A DNA stretch of 59,032 nt from Nonomuraea antri (GTDB lineage Bacteria > Actinomycetota > Actinomycetes > Streptosporangiales > Streptosporangiaceae), in assembly GCF_013283785.1 (NCBI RefSeq), contig NZ_JABCPZ010000040.1, forward strand, positions 1-59,032. Reading direction: 5' to 3'. A program made the position numbers and the translations under genes. Position 1 is the stretch's first letter; every line of letters begins with the position of its first letter. Below are positions 27,001-36,511 of this stretch, piece after piece. The notes beneath the pieces were generated by a model, which was given only the letters and a program-made list of their open reading frames with translations, did not search any database and was not told the DNA's origin.

Positions 27001-27450
27001 GTGCGACGACCACTGCGTGAGGGACGAACCGTCCACCTGCTCGACATCGAGAACCTGACCGCCTCGACCTCCCCCACCACCCCCGAGGTGGAGCGCGTCA
27101 TGGCCGCCTACCGGCGGCTGGTGCCCGTCGGGCCGCTCGACCAGTTCATCGCCGCGGTCAGCCACCGCGCGCTGGTCCCGGTGGGCGTCGCGCTGCGCGG
27201 CACCCGCCTGCTGGTCCGCTCGGGGCCGGACGGCGCCGACAGCATCCTCACGGAGACGGCCGTCGCCGACCGGGTCGACCTGCGCTTCGAGCGCGCGGTC
27301 ATCGGCTCGGGCGACGGCTACTTCGCCGACCTGGCCCGGTGGCTGGCCGTCGCCGGCGCGCAGGTCACCGTCGTCACCAGGACCGGGTCGCTGAGCCGGC
27401 GGCTGTACACGGCGACCGGCCACATCACCTATCTCGACCTCGCCGCCTGA
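27001..27450 (+). CDS. NYN (PIN-like) domain protein, putative RNase
   Basis: 149 residues. It carries the acidic signature of NYN/PIN-like nucleases: LLDIENL at the N-terminus, a central Asp in SGPDGADSILTE, and GSGDGYFADLARWL before a VTVVTR strand. Such proteins are metal-dependent RNases or RNA-processing enzymes. GTG 27001 has GGGAG 6 nt upstream. It is first of four closely spaced genes (gaps 35, 16 and 6 bp) ending with a sirtuin. Substrate unknown. Confidence 0.8.
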   Translation: MRRPLREGRTVHLLDIENLTASTSPTTPEVERVMAAYRRLVPVGPLDQFIAAVSHRALVPVGVALRGTRLLVRSGPDGADSILTETAVADRVDLRFERAVIGSGDGYFADLARWLAVAGAQVTVVTRTGSLSRRLYTATGHITYLDLAA

Positions 27451-27485
27451 CCTCCCACTCCCCCCGACCCGCCGAAGGAAGCGCC

Positions 27486-27971
27486 GTGACCTACCAGCAG
27501 CACCCCACTCCGCCGCCCGCCAGGCGCGGCCTGTCCGGCCTCGCCGTCTCGCTCATCGCCGTCGCCGCGCTCGGCGCCGGCTGCATGGGCGGCGCCGCCA
27601 TCGGCTCGGGCTCGGGCTCCGGCTCGGACGCGGCCGCGCCGCAGGTCACGGTGACCAAGACGGTACGGGCGAAGGCCGCCCAGCCCGGCGGCGCCGACCT
27701 GCCCGAGCCGCAGCAGAACGAGCCGCAGCAGAACGAGCAGGCCAAGACCGTCACCTTGCCCGACTTCCGCGGCCAGAACGCGGCCGTGGCCAAGCAGTGG
27801 CTGGTCGAGCGGGGCTGGGACGAGTTCGAGGACATCAAACTCGGCTCCCAGGACACCTACGACACGCTCGTGCTCCTGCCGGAGAACTGGAGCGTGACCA
27901 AGCAGTCCCACCGGGCCGGCAGCAAGGTCAAGGTCGGCACCGTCATCGTCCTCACCTGCACCAAGCAGTGA
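27486..27971 (+). CDS. Membrane-anchored PASTA-domain protein
   Basis: 161 residues. One N-terminal hydrophobic segment (GLSGLAVSLIAVAALGAGC) is followed by a low-complexity linker with a duplicated EPQQN unit and one C-terminal PASTA-like domain: VTLPDFRGQNAAVAKQWLVERGW ... SVTKQSHRAGSKVKVGTVIVLTCT, split here with a gap. PASTA domains bind muropeptides or beta-lactams, usually as the outer part of PknB kinases. GTG 27486 with AAGGAA upstream is chosen because translation then starts just before the anchor. It is a stand-alone sensor-like protein near a kinase that lacks a sensor. Confidence 0.8.
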   Translation: MTYQQHPTPPPARRGLSGLAVSLIAVAALGAGCMGGAAIGSGSGSGSDAAAPQVTVTKTVRAKAAQPGGADLPEPQQNEPQQNEQAKTVTLPDFRGQNAAVAKQWLVERGWDEFEDIKLGSQDTYDTLVLLPENWSVTKQSHRAGSKVKVGTVIVLTCTKQ

Positions 27972-27987
27972 CATTCAGGAGAATCAC

Positions 27988-28587
27988 ATGATCCGCCGCT
28001 TGCTCGGCGCGCTGGCCCTGGCCGCCGCCTTCCTCCTGGTCCCCGGCACGGCCCACGCGGACAAGACGTACCGCGGGCAGGGTGACGAGGTCCTGCGCAT
28101 CAGCTCGACCAGCAGCCCCGGACTGCTGCAGCTCAGCCATGATGGCGAGTCGAACTTCATCGTCACCTCCATCGACTCGGCGGGCAAGCAGGGCGAACTG
28201 CTGGTCAACGAGATCGGCCGGTACCGGGGCACCGTCCTGTACAACGGCGACAGCCGCAAGGCCGTCGCCGGGCTGCAGATCAAGGCCGACGGCGCGTGGA
28301 CCGCGGTGTTCAAGCCGCTGACCAAGGCCCGCTGCTGGTGCTCGGCCACCGTCCGCGGCACCGGCGACCAGGTGCTCAAGCTGTCGGCCACGCGCGGGCT
28401 GCGTACCGTGCGCGCCACGCACGCGGGCGAGTCCAACTTCATCGTGCAGAGCTACACCCGGCCGGGCTCGTGGGGTGATCTACTCTTCAACGAGATCGGC
28501 GCCTACCAGGGCAAGGCCGTGCTGCCGGCCGGCACTCGCCTGGTATCGGTCAAGGCGGACGGCGCCTGGACCCTCGTACGCCGCTAG
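27988..28587 (+). CDS. Secreted protein with two tandem beta-rich repeats
   Basis: 199 residues. Signal peptide of about 25 residues (basic RR, hydrophobic core, cleavage near AHA-DK). The mature part is two ~80-residue copies. Each begins G-GD-VL-ISxT and contains GESNFIV, then LL-NEIG-Y-G, and ends KADGAWT-V. The copies may form a sandwich or propeller-like fold. It starts 16 bp after the PASTA gene and ends 6 bp before sir2, so it belongs to that operon. Function unknown; an extracytoplasmic binding role is plausible. Confidence 0.75.
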   Translation: MIRRLLGALALAAAFLLVPGTAHADKTYRGQGDEVLRISSTSSPGLLQLSHDGESNFIVTSIDSAGKQGELLVNEIGRYRGTVLYNGDSRKAVAGLQIKADGAWTAVFKPLTKARCWCSATVRGTGDQVLKLSATRGLRTVRATHAGESNFIVQSYTRPGSWGDLLFNEIGAYQGKAVLPAGTRLVSVKADGAWTLVRR

Positions 28588-28593
28588 GAGCTC

Positions 28594-29310
28594 ATGATGA
28601 TCACCGTGATGACCGGCGCCGGCATCTCCACCGAGTCCGGCATTCCCGACTACCGCGGGTCCGGGGGCCTGTGGCGGCGCGATCCCGACTACGAGAAGCT
28701 CGTCACGATCGACTACTACCTGGGCGATCCGGACATCCGCCGCCGCTCCTGGGAGTTCCGCCGCACCAGCCCGGCCATGACCGCCGAGCCCAACGCCGCG
28801 CACCTGGCGCTGGTGGAGCTGGAGAAGGCGGGGCTGCTCGACCGGCTCATCACGCAGAACGTCGACGGCCTGCACCAGAAGGCGGGCTCCGACCCGGGCA
28901 GGCTGCTCGAACTGCACGGCAACATGTTCGGGGTGCTGTGCGTGGGGTGCGGGGCGCGTTCGACGCTGCGCGAGGCGCTCGGCCGCATCGACGCGGGCGA
29001 CGCCGACCCGGCGTGCGCGGAGTGCGGCGGGGTGCTCAAGACCACGACGGTCATGTTCGGCGAGCACCTCGACCCCACGACGATCACCGAGGCGATCAGG
29101 GCGGCGGAGCGGGCCGAGGTGTTCGTCGCGATCGGCACGTCGCTGCAGGTGCAGCCGGCCGCGTCGCTGGCGGGGCTGGCTGCGGAGTCCGGGGCGCGGC
29201 TGATCGTGGTCAACGCCGACCCGACGCCGTACGACGAGGTGGCGGCCGAGGTGATCCGCGAGCCCATCGGCGCCGCCGTCCCCGCCCTCGTCACCCGCCT
29301 GACCACCTGA
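28594..29310 (+). CDS. Sir2-family NAD-dependent protein deacylase
   Basis: 238 residues with all sirtuin marks: TGAGISTESGIPDYRG for NAD binding, TQNVDGLHQKAG, catalytic His in ELHGN, Zn ribbon CVGC...CAEC, and VFVAIGTSLQVQPAA. It should remove acyl groups from lysines using NAD, in the cytoplasm. GGAG lies 3 nt before ATG 28594 or 6 nt before ATG 28597. It is last in the NYN-PASTA-secreted-Sir2 operon and is followed by a strong terminator. There is no fused HerA or SIR2-effector architecture, so a defence NADase is less likely than a deacylase. Confidence 0.93.
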   Translation: MMITVMTGAGISTESGIPDYRGSGGLWRRDPDYEKLVTIDYYLGDPDIRRRSWEFRRTSPAMTAEPNAAHLALVELEKAGLLDRLITQNVDGLHQKAGSDPGRLLELHGNMFGVLCVGCGARSTLREALGRIDAGDADPACAECGGVLKTTTVMFGEHLDPTTITEAIRAAERAEVFVAIGTSLQVQPAASLAGLAAESGARLIVVNADPTPYDEVAAEVIREPIGAAVPALVTRLTT

Positions 29311-29390
29311 CCCGGCCGTCCTGGCCTGAGCCACCCCACCGTCGTGACCTGCCCGACCGGCCGTCCTGGCCCGGTCGGCTGGTCGGCTCC

Positions 29391-29424
29391 GCCCTCCGTC
29401 CGGGCCCCCGCTCGGACGGAGGGC
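29391..29424. terminator. Bidirectional terminator between sir2 and thiC
   Basis: GCCCTCCGTCCG (29391-29402) and CGGACGGAGGGC (29413-29424) form a perfect 12-bp stem with a 10-nt loop between two convergent genes. Confidence 0.8.
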
Positions 29425-29480
29425 GCCCGCGTCCTGGGCGACCGCCGGATCGGCGGGCACCCGAGGGGACGCGGTCCCCG

Positions 29481-31418
<1,938 letters not shown>

Positions 31419-31432
31419 TCATGATCAGGCCC

Positions 31433-32044
31433 ATGGAGGATCCGACGACCACGACCATGTCCACCTACGACCGCATCGCGCCGGTGTTCGCCGCGCGCTC
31501 GGCCGAGCCCGGCGCCGAGTTCACCGCCATGCGCCGGCGGTTCGCCGAGACGCTGGCCGCCGGCGCCCGGCTGGCCGACCTGGGGTGCGGGCCGGGCCGG
31601 GACCTGGTGTGGTTCCGTGAGCAGGGGTTTCGTCCTGTCGGGGTCGACCGGTCGGCCGAGATGGTGAAGCTCGCCGTCGCGGCCGGGGCGACGGCGGTGC
31701 GCGGCGACCAGCGGCGGCCGCCGCTCGCGCAGGGCGCGTTCGACGCGCTCTGGTCGTCGGCCGCGTTGCTGCACGTGCCGGACGCGGAGACCGGTGACAC
31801 GCTGCGCCGCTGGTGGGAGCTGCTGCGGCCGGGCGGGGCGCTGAAGCTGAGCACGTCGGTCGGCGACGGCGGGGTCTGGGAGGACGTGCCGTACGAGAGC
31901 GGGCTGCGGCGCTGGTTCGTGCACCGCAGCCCGGAGGCGCTGCTGTCGCTGCTCGGCGCGGCCGGGTTCGAGATCCGCGAGCACGGCGTCACCGACGGGC
32001 ACCGCACCTGGTTCAGCGTGCTCGCGGTCAAGGCCGCGGGTTGA
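31433..32044 (+). CDS. Class I SAM-dependent methyltransferase
   Basis: 203 residues. SAM-binding motif I LADLGCGPGRDL, acidic loop VGVDRS, motif II-like FDALWSSAALLHVPD, and LLRPGGALKLST of UbiE/BioC-type folds. The substrate is not predictable. Start uncertain: ATG 31433 is used, with ATG 31421 or 31457 possible; no strong ribosome site is visible. It is divergent from thiC, but there is no sign that it belongs to thiamine metabolism. Confidence 0.85.
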   Translation: MEDPTTTTMSTYDRIAPVFAARSAEPGAEFTAMRRRFAETLAAGARLADLGCGPGRDLVWFREQGFRPVGVDRSAEMVKLAVAAGATAVRGDQRRPPLAQGAFDALWSSAALLHVPDAETGDTLRRWWELLRPGGALKLSTSVGDGGVWEDVPYESGLRRWFVHRSPEALLSLLGAAGFEIREHGVTDGHRTWFSVLAVKAAG

Positions 32045-32068
32045 CGGCGGGTTGACTGCGGGTTGACG
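32036..32068. repeat. 11-bp tandem repeat x3 (GCGGGTTGACG)
   Basis: Three near-identical 11-bp units start at 32036, 32047 and 32058. They cover the methyltransferase stop codon. The period is not a multiple of three, so the repeats place TGA in all three frames. They also place GGTTGAC once per helical turn. Confidence 0.85.
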
Positions 32069-32192
32069 CGATCCGGGTGGCTCACGAGCCCGTGACGGCG
32101 ATCACGAGCCGGGAAACCCCCGTCGCGGACGGGCCTGAGCGCGTCCAGGTTTGCCGATCACTGTCGGCGGTACGGGTCCCTACGGGGGAAGC

Positions 32193-32531
32193 ATGATGAA
32201 AATTGCCGCTGTCGCCGGTTTCCTGGCGCTGATCACATTCGCCTGGGACGGTACCGACCAGCAAGAAGTGAGCAAGCAGCAGTACCAGACCATGACCGAG
32301 CAGTGCCGATACGCCGACACCCGCGCCGCCCGGGCCGAATGCCTGGCCGACGTCAAGAAGTTCTACCGCGTCGGAAAGTCCGACCCGACCCTCGACTGCC
32401 GGACCTACGCCGGCGTGTCGGTGTGCGGCCACCTGACCCTCAGCCGGGCCGAACGCGCCTGCGTGGACGAAGCCGTCAAGAGCGGCACCGCCTACCGCAG
32501 GGCCGAGGTCGAGTGCTACGCGTTCGGCTGA
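32193..32531 (+). CDS. Small secreted cysteine-containing protein
   Basis: 112 residues. A short hydrophobic N-terminus (MMKIAAVAGFLALITFAW) serves as signal or anchor. The mature part has six Cys spread over ~85 residues (QCRYAD, AECLAD, LDCRTY, VCGHLT, RACVDE, ECYAF), suggesting disulfides. ATG 32193 has GGGGGA 4 nt upstream. Its stop is 1 bp before the universal stress protein ATG, so the two are coupled. No family recognised. Confidence 0.7.
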   Translation: MMKIAAVAGFLALITFAWDGTDQQEVSKQQYQTMTEQCRYADTRAARAECLADVKKFYRVGKSDPTLDCRTYAGVSVCGHLTLSRAERACVDEAVKSGTAYRRAEVECYAFG

Positions 32532-32532
32532 C

Positions 32533-33387
32533 ATGATCATCGTTGGTGCGGACGGTTCGCGTACCGGCCTGGACGCCGTCGCCTGGGCGGCCAGGGAGGC
32601 CGCGCTGCGCCGGATGCCGCTGACGGTGGCCAACGTCGTGCCCAAATGGGTCACGCGCCCGGCGGAAGGCCCGTACGCCGAGGTCGGCGACTGGATGCGC
32701 GACGGCGGCGAGAGCGTGCTCAACGCCGCCGTCGACCACGCCAGGCAGGAGGCGCCGGGGACCGACGTGCAGGCGGTCCTGCTGCCCGGCGATCCGCGTG
32801 CCGCCTTGATCGAGGCGGCCAAGGAGGCGGATCTGCTGGTGGTGGGCTGCCGGGGGCACAGCGCCGTACGCGGGCTGCTGGTCGGCTCGGTCGCCTACGG
32901 CGTGGCCGCGCACGCCACCGTCGACACCGTGCTGGTCCAGGAGCTGCACGCGTTGCCGCGCGGCGAGATCGTGGTCGGCGTGGACGGCTCCGACGCCGGC
33001 CGCCGGGCGGTGGGCTTCGCCTTCCAGGAGGCCGGGTTGCGCGTGGCCCGGCTGCGCGCGGTGCAGGCGTGGGCCTGGCCGCAGGCCGGCGGTTTCGATC
33101 CCGCCGACGAGCAGGCCGAACGCGAGGCCAGGCGGACGCTCAGCGCGACGCTGGCCGAATTCCGCGAGCGACATCCCGACGTGCCGGTGTCCGAGGAGCT
33201 CTCCCACGGCCATCCGGTCGAGGTGCTGAAGGAGGCCTCGGCCACGGCCGACCTGCTGGTGGTCGGCACACGCGGGCACGGCACGTTCGCCGGGCTGGTC
33301 ATGGGCTCGGTCAGCCAGGCCATGCTGCACCACGCCGGCTGCCCGGTCGCGGTGATCCGGGCCCGTCCCGGCGAGGAACGCCCATGA
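32533..33387 (+). CDS. Universal stress protein with two USP domains
   Basis: 284 residues in two UspA-like halves. The first begins MIIVGADGSRTGLDAVAWAA and ends LLVVGCRGHSAVRGLLVGSV; the second begins EIVVGVDGSDAGRRAVGFA and ends LLVVGTRGHGTFAGLVMGSV. Both keep the G-2x-G-9x-G(S/T)-type ATP-binding motif. Such proteins help survival under hypoxia or stationary phase. Tightly linked to the small secreted protein gene. Confidence 0.95.
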   Translation: MIIVGADGSRTGLDAVAWAAREAALRRMPLTVANVVPKWVTRPAEGPYAEVGDWMRDGGESVLNAAVDHARQEAPGTDVQAVLLPGDPRAALIEAAKEADLLVVGCRGHSAVRGLLVGSVAYGVAAHATVDTVLVQELHALPRGEIVVGVDGSDAGRRAVGFAFQEAGLRVARLRAVQAWAWPQAGGFDPADEQAEREARRTLSATLAEFRERHPDVPVSEELSHGHPVEVLKEASATADLLVVGTRGHGTFAGLVMGSVSQAMLHHAGCPVAVIRARPGEERP

Positions 33388-33400
33388 GGGCGACCAGCCC

Positions 33401-33475
33401 GGTGCGTCTCAGGCCGGCGCGTCTCGCTCCAGCGCGTCTCACTCCGGTGCGTCTCAGTCCGGTGCGTCTCAGTCC
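33401..33475. repeat. 15-bp minisatellite x5 (GGTGCGTCTCAGTCC)
   Basis: Five 15-bp units fill the gap between the USP gene and the convergent P1 peptidase gene and run over the peptidase stop codon (33469-33471). The last two copies are identical and earlier ones diverge. Confidence 0.92.
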
Positions 33476-34473
33476 GGTGCGGGGACGGCGCTTTGCGGGA
33501 GCGCGAGCGCCTGGCGTCCCGAAGGCGCGCGGACGGTCTCCGCGGCCAGCAACGCGTCGATGACCGCCTCTTCCACGCAGTCCATGACCCCGGCGAACAC
33601 CAGGTTCAGCGCGGCCGGCGACAGCGATCCCGCCCCGGTGGCGAAGGCCAGCCCGTAGTCGCCGCTGCCGTGGCTGAAAGCCGCGCCCACCCGGCCGAGC
33701 GCGAACACCCCACGAGCCGCGATCCGCGACAACTGCCGCGTGTCGCAGCCGGCGTCGAGCGCCACCACGACCACGCACGAGCCGTGGTCTCCCCCGTGCG
33801 CCTCGGCGACGTCCGGGCTGATCGTGCGGCCGCGCAGCCGCAGCTCGCCGCCCATGTTGGCCTGCACCAGGACGCCGACAGTGGCCTCGCGCCCGCCCAG
33901 GTCCAGCCGGCGCGAGGCGCTGCCGATACCCGACTTGAACCCCAGCGCGCACGCCCCGGTGCCGCCGCCGACGTTGCCCATCTCCACCGGACCCGAGTGC
34001 GCCCCGTCGAGCGCCGCGTAGACGTGCTCGGCCGTGACGGGACGCCGGTCGACCGACGACAACCACGAGTCGTTGATCTCCCCGACCACCGGGTTCAGCG
34101 AGATCACCGGCTCGGTGGCGTGGTCGAGCACCCAGCTCACCAGCGCGTCGGCGACCCGGAACGTGGACAGGGTGGAGGTGAGCAGCACCGGCGTCTCCAG
34201 CTCGCCCAGCTCCACGAGCTGCGTCGCGCCGACGAACTTGCCGTAACCGTTGGCCACGTGGAAACCGGCGGGCACGACCGGGGCGGGCGGCACGATCGCC
34301 GTCACCCCGGAGTAGACGCCACGCTCCCGGTCCAGCACCGTCGTCTGCCCCACCCGCACGCCTGGCACGTCGGTGATGGCGTTGTTCCGCCCGGGCTCAA
34401 AGCGTCCAACCGCATGTCCGAAATCCCGCAACCGGCGGGCCTGCCGCCTCATCCGTTCCACGTCCCGTGCCAC
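33469..34473 (-). CDS. P1 family peptidase (DmpA-like N-terminal nucleophile aminopeptidase)
   Basis: 334 residues. N-terminal NAITDVPGVRVGQTTV and a GNVGGGTGACALGFKSGIG block mark the family. The autocatalytic Gly-Ser cleavage site is in GDHGSCVVVVALD, creating the nucleophilic Ser of the beta chain. Family members are L-aminopeptidases/D-esterases or beta-peptidyl aminopeptidases. GTG 34473 is listed; ATG 34452 is equally plausible because family homology begins after it. The C-terminus lies within a 15-bp repeat, so its last residues may vary. Divergent from chorismate mutase. Confidence 0.92.
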   Translation of the reverse strand: MARDVERMRRQARRLRDFGHAVGRFEPGRNNAITDVPGVRVGQTTVLDRERGVYSGVTAIVPPAPVVPAGFHVANGYGKFVGATQLVELGELETPVLLTSTLSTFRVADALVSWVLDHATEPVISLNPVVGEINDSWLSSVDRRPVTAEHVYAALDGAHSGPVEMGNVGGGTGACALGFKSGIGSASRRLDLGGREATVGVLVQANMGGELRLRGRTISPDVAEAHGGDHGSCVVVVALDAGCDTRQLSRIAARGVFALGRVGAAFSHGSGDYGLAFATGAGSLSPAALNLVFAGVMDCVEEAVIDALLAAETVRAPSGRQALALPQSAVPAPD

Positions 34474-34553
34474 ATGCTGGTCAGTGTCTCGTACGCGAAC
34501 GCCGATGCCATAGCGTGAGAAGAGACCAGGACCTGACCGAAAAGGAGAAGCGT

Positions 34554-34871
34554 GTGGAGTCGCGCAGGGCTGAGGAGAACGCCGAGCTCGCCGGAGCCCT
34601 GCTCGGGGACCTTCGCGACAGCATTGACAACATCGACGCGGCGCTGATCCACCTGCTGGCCGAACGGTTCAAGTGCACCCGGCAGGTCGGCAGGCTGAAG
34701 GCGGAGCACGGGCTGCCGCCGGCCGACCCGCGCCGGGAGGCGGCGCAGATCGATCGGCTGCAGGCGCTGGCCGTCGACGCGAAGCTCGACCCCGAGTTCG
34801 CCAAGAAGTTCCTGGCCTTCATCATCGAGGAGGTCATCAGGCACCACGAGTCCGCCGCCTCGATGCACTGA
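34554..34871 (+). CDS. AroQ-type chorismate mutase
   Basis: 105 residues, monofunctional. It converts chorismate to prephenate for Phe/Tyr synthesis. Helical AroQ pattern: LRDSIDNIDAALIHLLAERF, CTRQVGRLKAEHGLPPADPR (Arg and Lys active-site positions), and FIIEEVIRHHE. GTG 34554 has AAGGAG 6 nt upstream; the open frame further 5' has no ribosome site. No other aromatic-pathway gene is adjacent. Confidence 0.93.
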   Translation: MESRRAEENAELAGALLGDLRDSIDNIDAALIHLLAERFKCTRQVGRLKAEHGLPPADPRREAAQIDRLQALAVDAKLDPEFAKKFLAFIIEEVIRHHESAASMH

Positions 34872-34939
34872 GGGCGTCTTTCGCGGAACCGTCCTGACCG
34901 CAATGGCTTCTAGCCTGCGGGAGATCCCGAGAAGGAAGG

Positions 34940-35761
34940 ATGGGTTTCGTGACCATTTTGGTGACCGGTGCGACCGGGACTGTCGGCCGTGAGCTGGTCG
35001 GACAGCTGGCCCGGTCGGGCGAGCGGGTGCGGGCGCTGACCCGTGACCCGGCGGGGGCGAACCTGCCCGCCGGGGTCGAGGTCGTGCGCGGCGACCTCAC
35101 CGACGCCGCGTCGCTCGTCCCGGCCCTGGCGGGCGTCACCGGCCTGCACCTGATCACGTTCGGCGGGGACGAGCCGCTCGGCAACGGCGCCGAGATCGTC
35201 GCGCTGGCCACCGCGGCCAGGGTGCGGCGGGTGAGCGTGCTCAGCGGCTGGGACCCGAGCTCGGTCGAGGCGGCGCTGGCCGCCGGCGACCTGCCGTGGA
35301 CGTTGCTGCGGCCGGTCGAGTTCATGGCCAACGCGCTGGACCTGGCCGAGTCGATCAGGGCGGACGGCGTGGTGCGCACGTTCGACCTGGGCCGGCCCAG
35401 CGCCATGGTGCACGAGGCGGACATCGCGGCCGTGGCCGCCGTCGCGCTGACCCAGGACGGCCACGGCGGCATGACGTACGCGCTGACCGGCCCGCAGGCG
35501 CTGACGCTGGAGCAGAAGCTGGCCACCATCGGCGCGGCCGTCGGGCGTGAGGTGCGCTTCGTCCCGCTGACGGAGGAGGAGTTCCGCCGCCGGCTCCGCG
35601 ACTCCTACCTGCCGGAGGAGTACATCGAGTTCGCCGTCGAGCTGGAGAAGAACCCGCCCGGGGTGGGCATGGTGGTCGATCCGACGGTGGAGAAGGTCAC
35701 CGGGCGGCCGGCGCGCACGTTCGCCCAGTGGGTGAGCGAGCACGCCGACGCGTTCCGCTGA
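34940..35761 (+). CDS. NmrA-like NAD(P)-binding protein
   Basis: 273 residues. N-terminal Rossmann motif VTGATGTVGRELV, then RALTRDP, VRGDLTD and the LRPVEFMAN segment typical of atypical SDRs of the NmrA/HSCARG and quinone-reductase-like group. The usual catalytic YxxxK is absent, so it may sense NADP(H) redox state or reduce quinones. It lies 68 bp after chorismate mutase. AAGGAAGG directly precedes ATG 34940; GTG 34949 is an alternative. Confidence 0.9.
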   Translation: MGFVTILVTGATGTVGRELVGQLARSGERVRALTRDPAGANLPAGVEVVRGDLTDAASLVPALAGVTGLHLITFGGDEPLGNGAEIVALATAARVRRVSVLSGWDPSSVEAALAAGDLPWTLLRPVEFMANALDLAESIRADGVVRTFDLGRPSAMVHEADIAAVAAVALTQDGHGGMTYALTGPQALTLEQKLATIGAAVGREVRFVPLTEEEFRRRLRDSYLPEEYIEFAVELEKNPPGVGMVVDPTVEKVTGRPARTFAQWVSEHADAFR

Positions 35762-35773
35762 CTCGATCGTCCG

Positions 35774-36511
35774 CTAGCCGCCGCGCGGCCGGGTGATGAA
35801 CCTGGCCATACCGGCCTGGGCCAGCCCGGCGGCCTCCACCCGCGCGGCGGCCTCGGTCTCCGCCGCGAACGCCCGTTCCACCTCGGCCAGCGGCGGGCGC
35901 AGCAGCTGCAGGTGCACCTCGGTGGCCGTGCCAGGGGCGCTCCAGTGGCGCACGCGGGCGATCGCGGTCTCCAGCAGGGCCTCCGGCTCGACGATCTCGT
36001 CCAGCAGACCCGCGTCCCTGGCCTGCTCCGCGCTCAACCGGGCCGAGTCCAGCACAAGGCGCAGCGCCCGGCCGCCGGCCAGCCGGGGCAGCAGGTAGGA
36101 GGCGGCGTTCGAGATCGACAGGCCGAGATGGTTCTCCGGCAGGAAATACTCGGTGGCGGGCGTGCCGATCCTGGTGTCGAAGCAGAGCGTCCACTCGGCG
36201 GCCCCGCCCACGGCCAGGCCGTTGACCGCCGCGACCACCGGCACCCGCGATTCCAGCACCGCCCTGGTCATGTCGTGGAACAGCGCCACCTCCTCGATCA
36301 GCGACTTGCCCGCGGCCTGGTCGATGTCCTCGCCCGCGGAGAACGCGCGTCCGGTGCCGGTGACGACGACGCCCCTGGCGAGCTTGCCGTCGCCGTGCGC
36401 GCGCACCTCGGCGGCGAGTTCCCTGCGCATGTCGGCGGTGAGCGCGTTGAGCTTCTCCGGCCGCCGCAGGGTGACGATCGCCACCTCCTCGCGTACGGTC
36501 ACCTCGATCAT
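35774..36511 (-). CDS. Enoyl-CoA hydratase/isomerase family protein
   Basis: A 245-residue crotonase-fold protein. Oxyanion-hole segments AFSAGEDIDQA and NGLAVGGAAEWTLCFDTRI are present, with ATEYFLPENHLGLSIS following. The usual second Glu positions are not clearly conserved, so hydratase versus isomerase/hydrolase activity cannot be settled. Its ATG overlaps the upstream synthetase stop (ATGA), and GGGAG lies 5 nt before the start. It is the third gene of a TetR-synthetase-hydratase operon, presumably degrading a carboxylic acid after CoA activation. Confidence 0.93.
   Translation of the reverse strand: MIEVTVREEVAIVTLRRPEKLNALTADMRRELAAEVRAHGDGKLARGVVVTGTGRAFSAGEDIDQAAGKSLIEEVALFHDMTRAVLESRVPVVAAVNGLAVGGAAEWTLCFDTRIGTPATEYFLPENHLGLSISNAASYLLPRLAGGRALRLVLDSARLSAEQARDAGLLDEIVEPEALLETAIARVRHWSAPGTATEVHLQLLRPPLAEVERAFAAETEAAARVEAAGLAQAGMARFITRPRGG

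Noticed and set aside
19119..29310. SIR2-HerA anti-phage system
   Set aside because: The sirtuin is a classical zinc-ribbon deacylase 8 kb away in a different operon; HerA sits with Mre11, Rad50 and NurA, which indicates repair.
33401..33475. CRISPR array
   Set aside because: The 15-bp units are directly adjacent without spacers; the same holds for the 24-bp repeats elsewhere.
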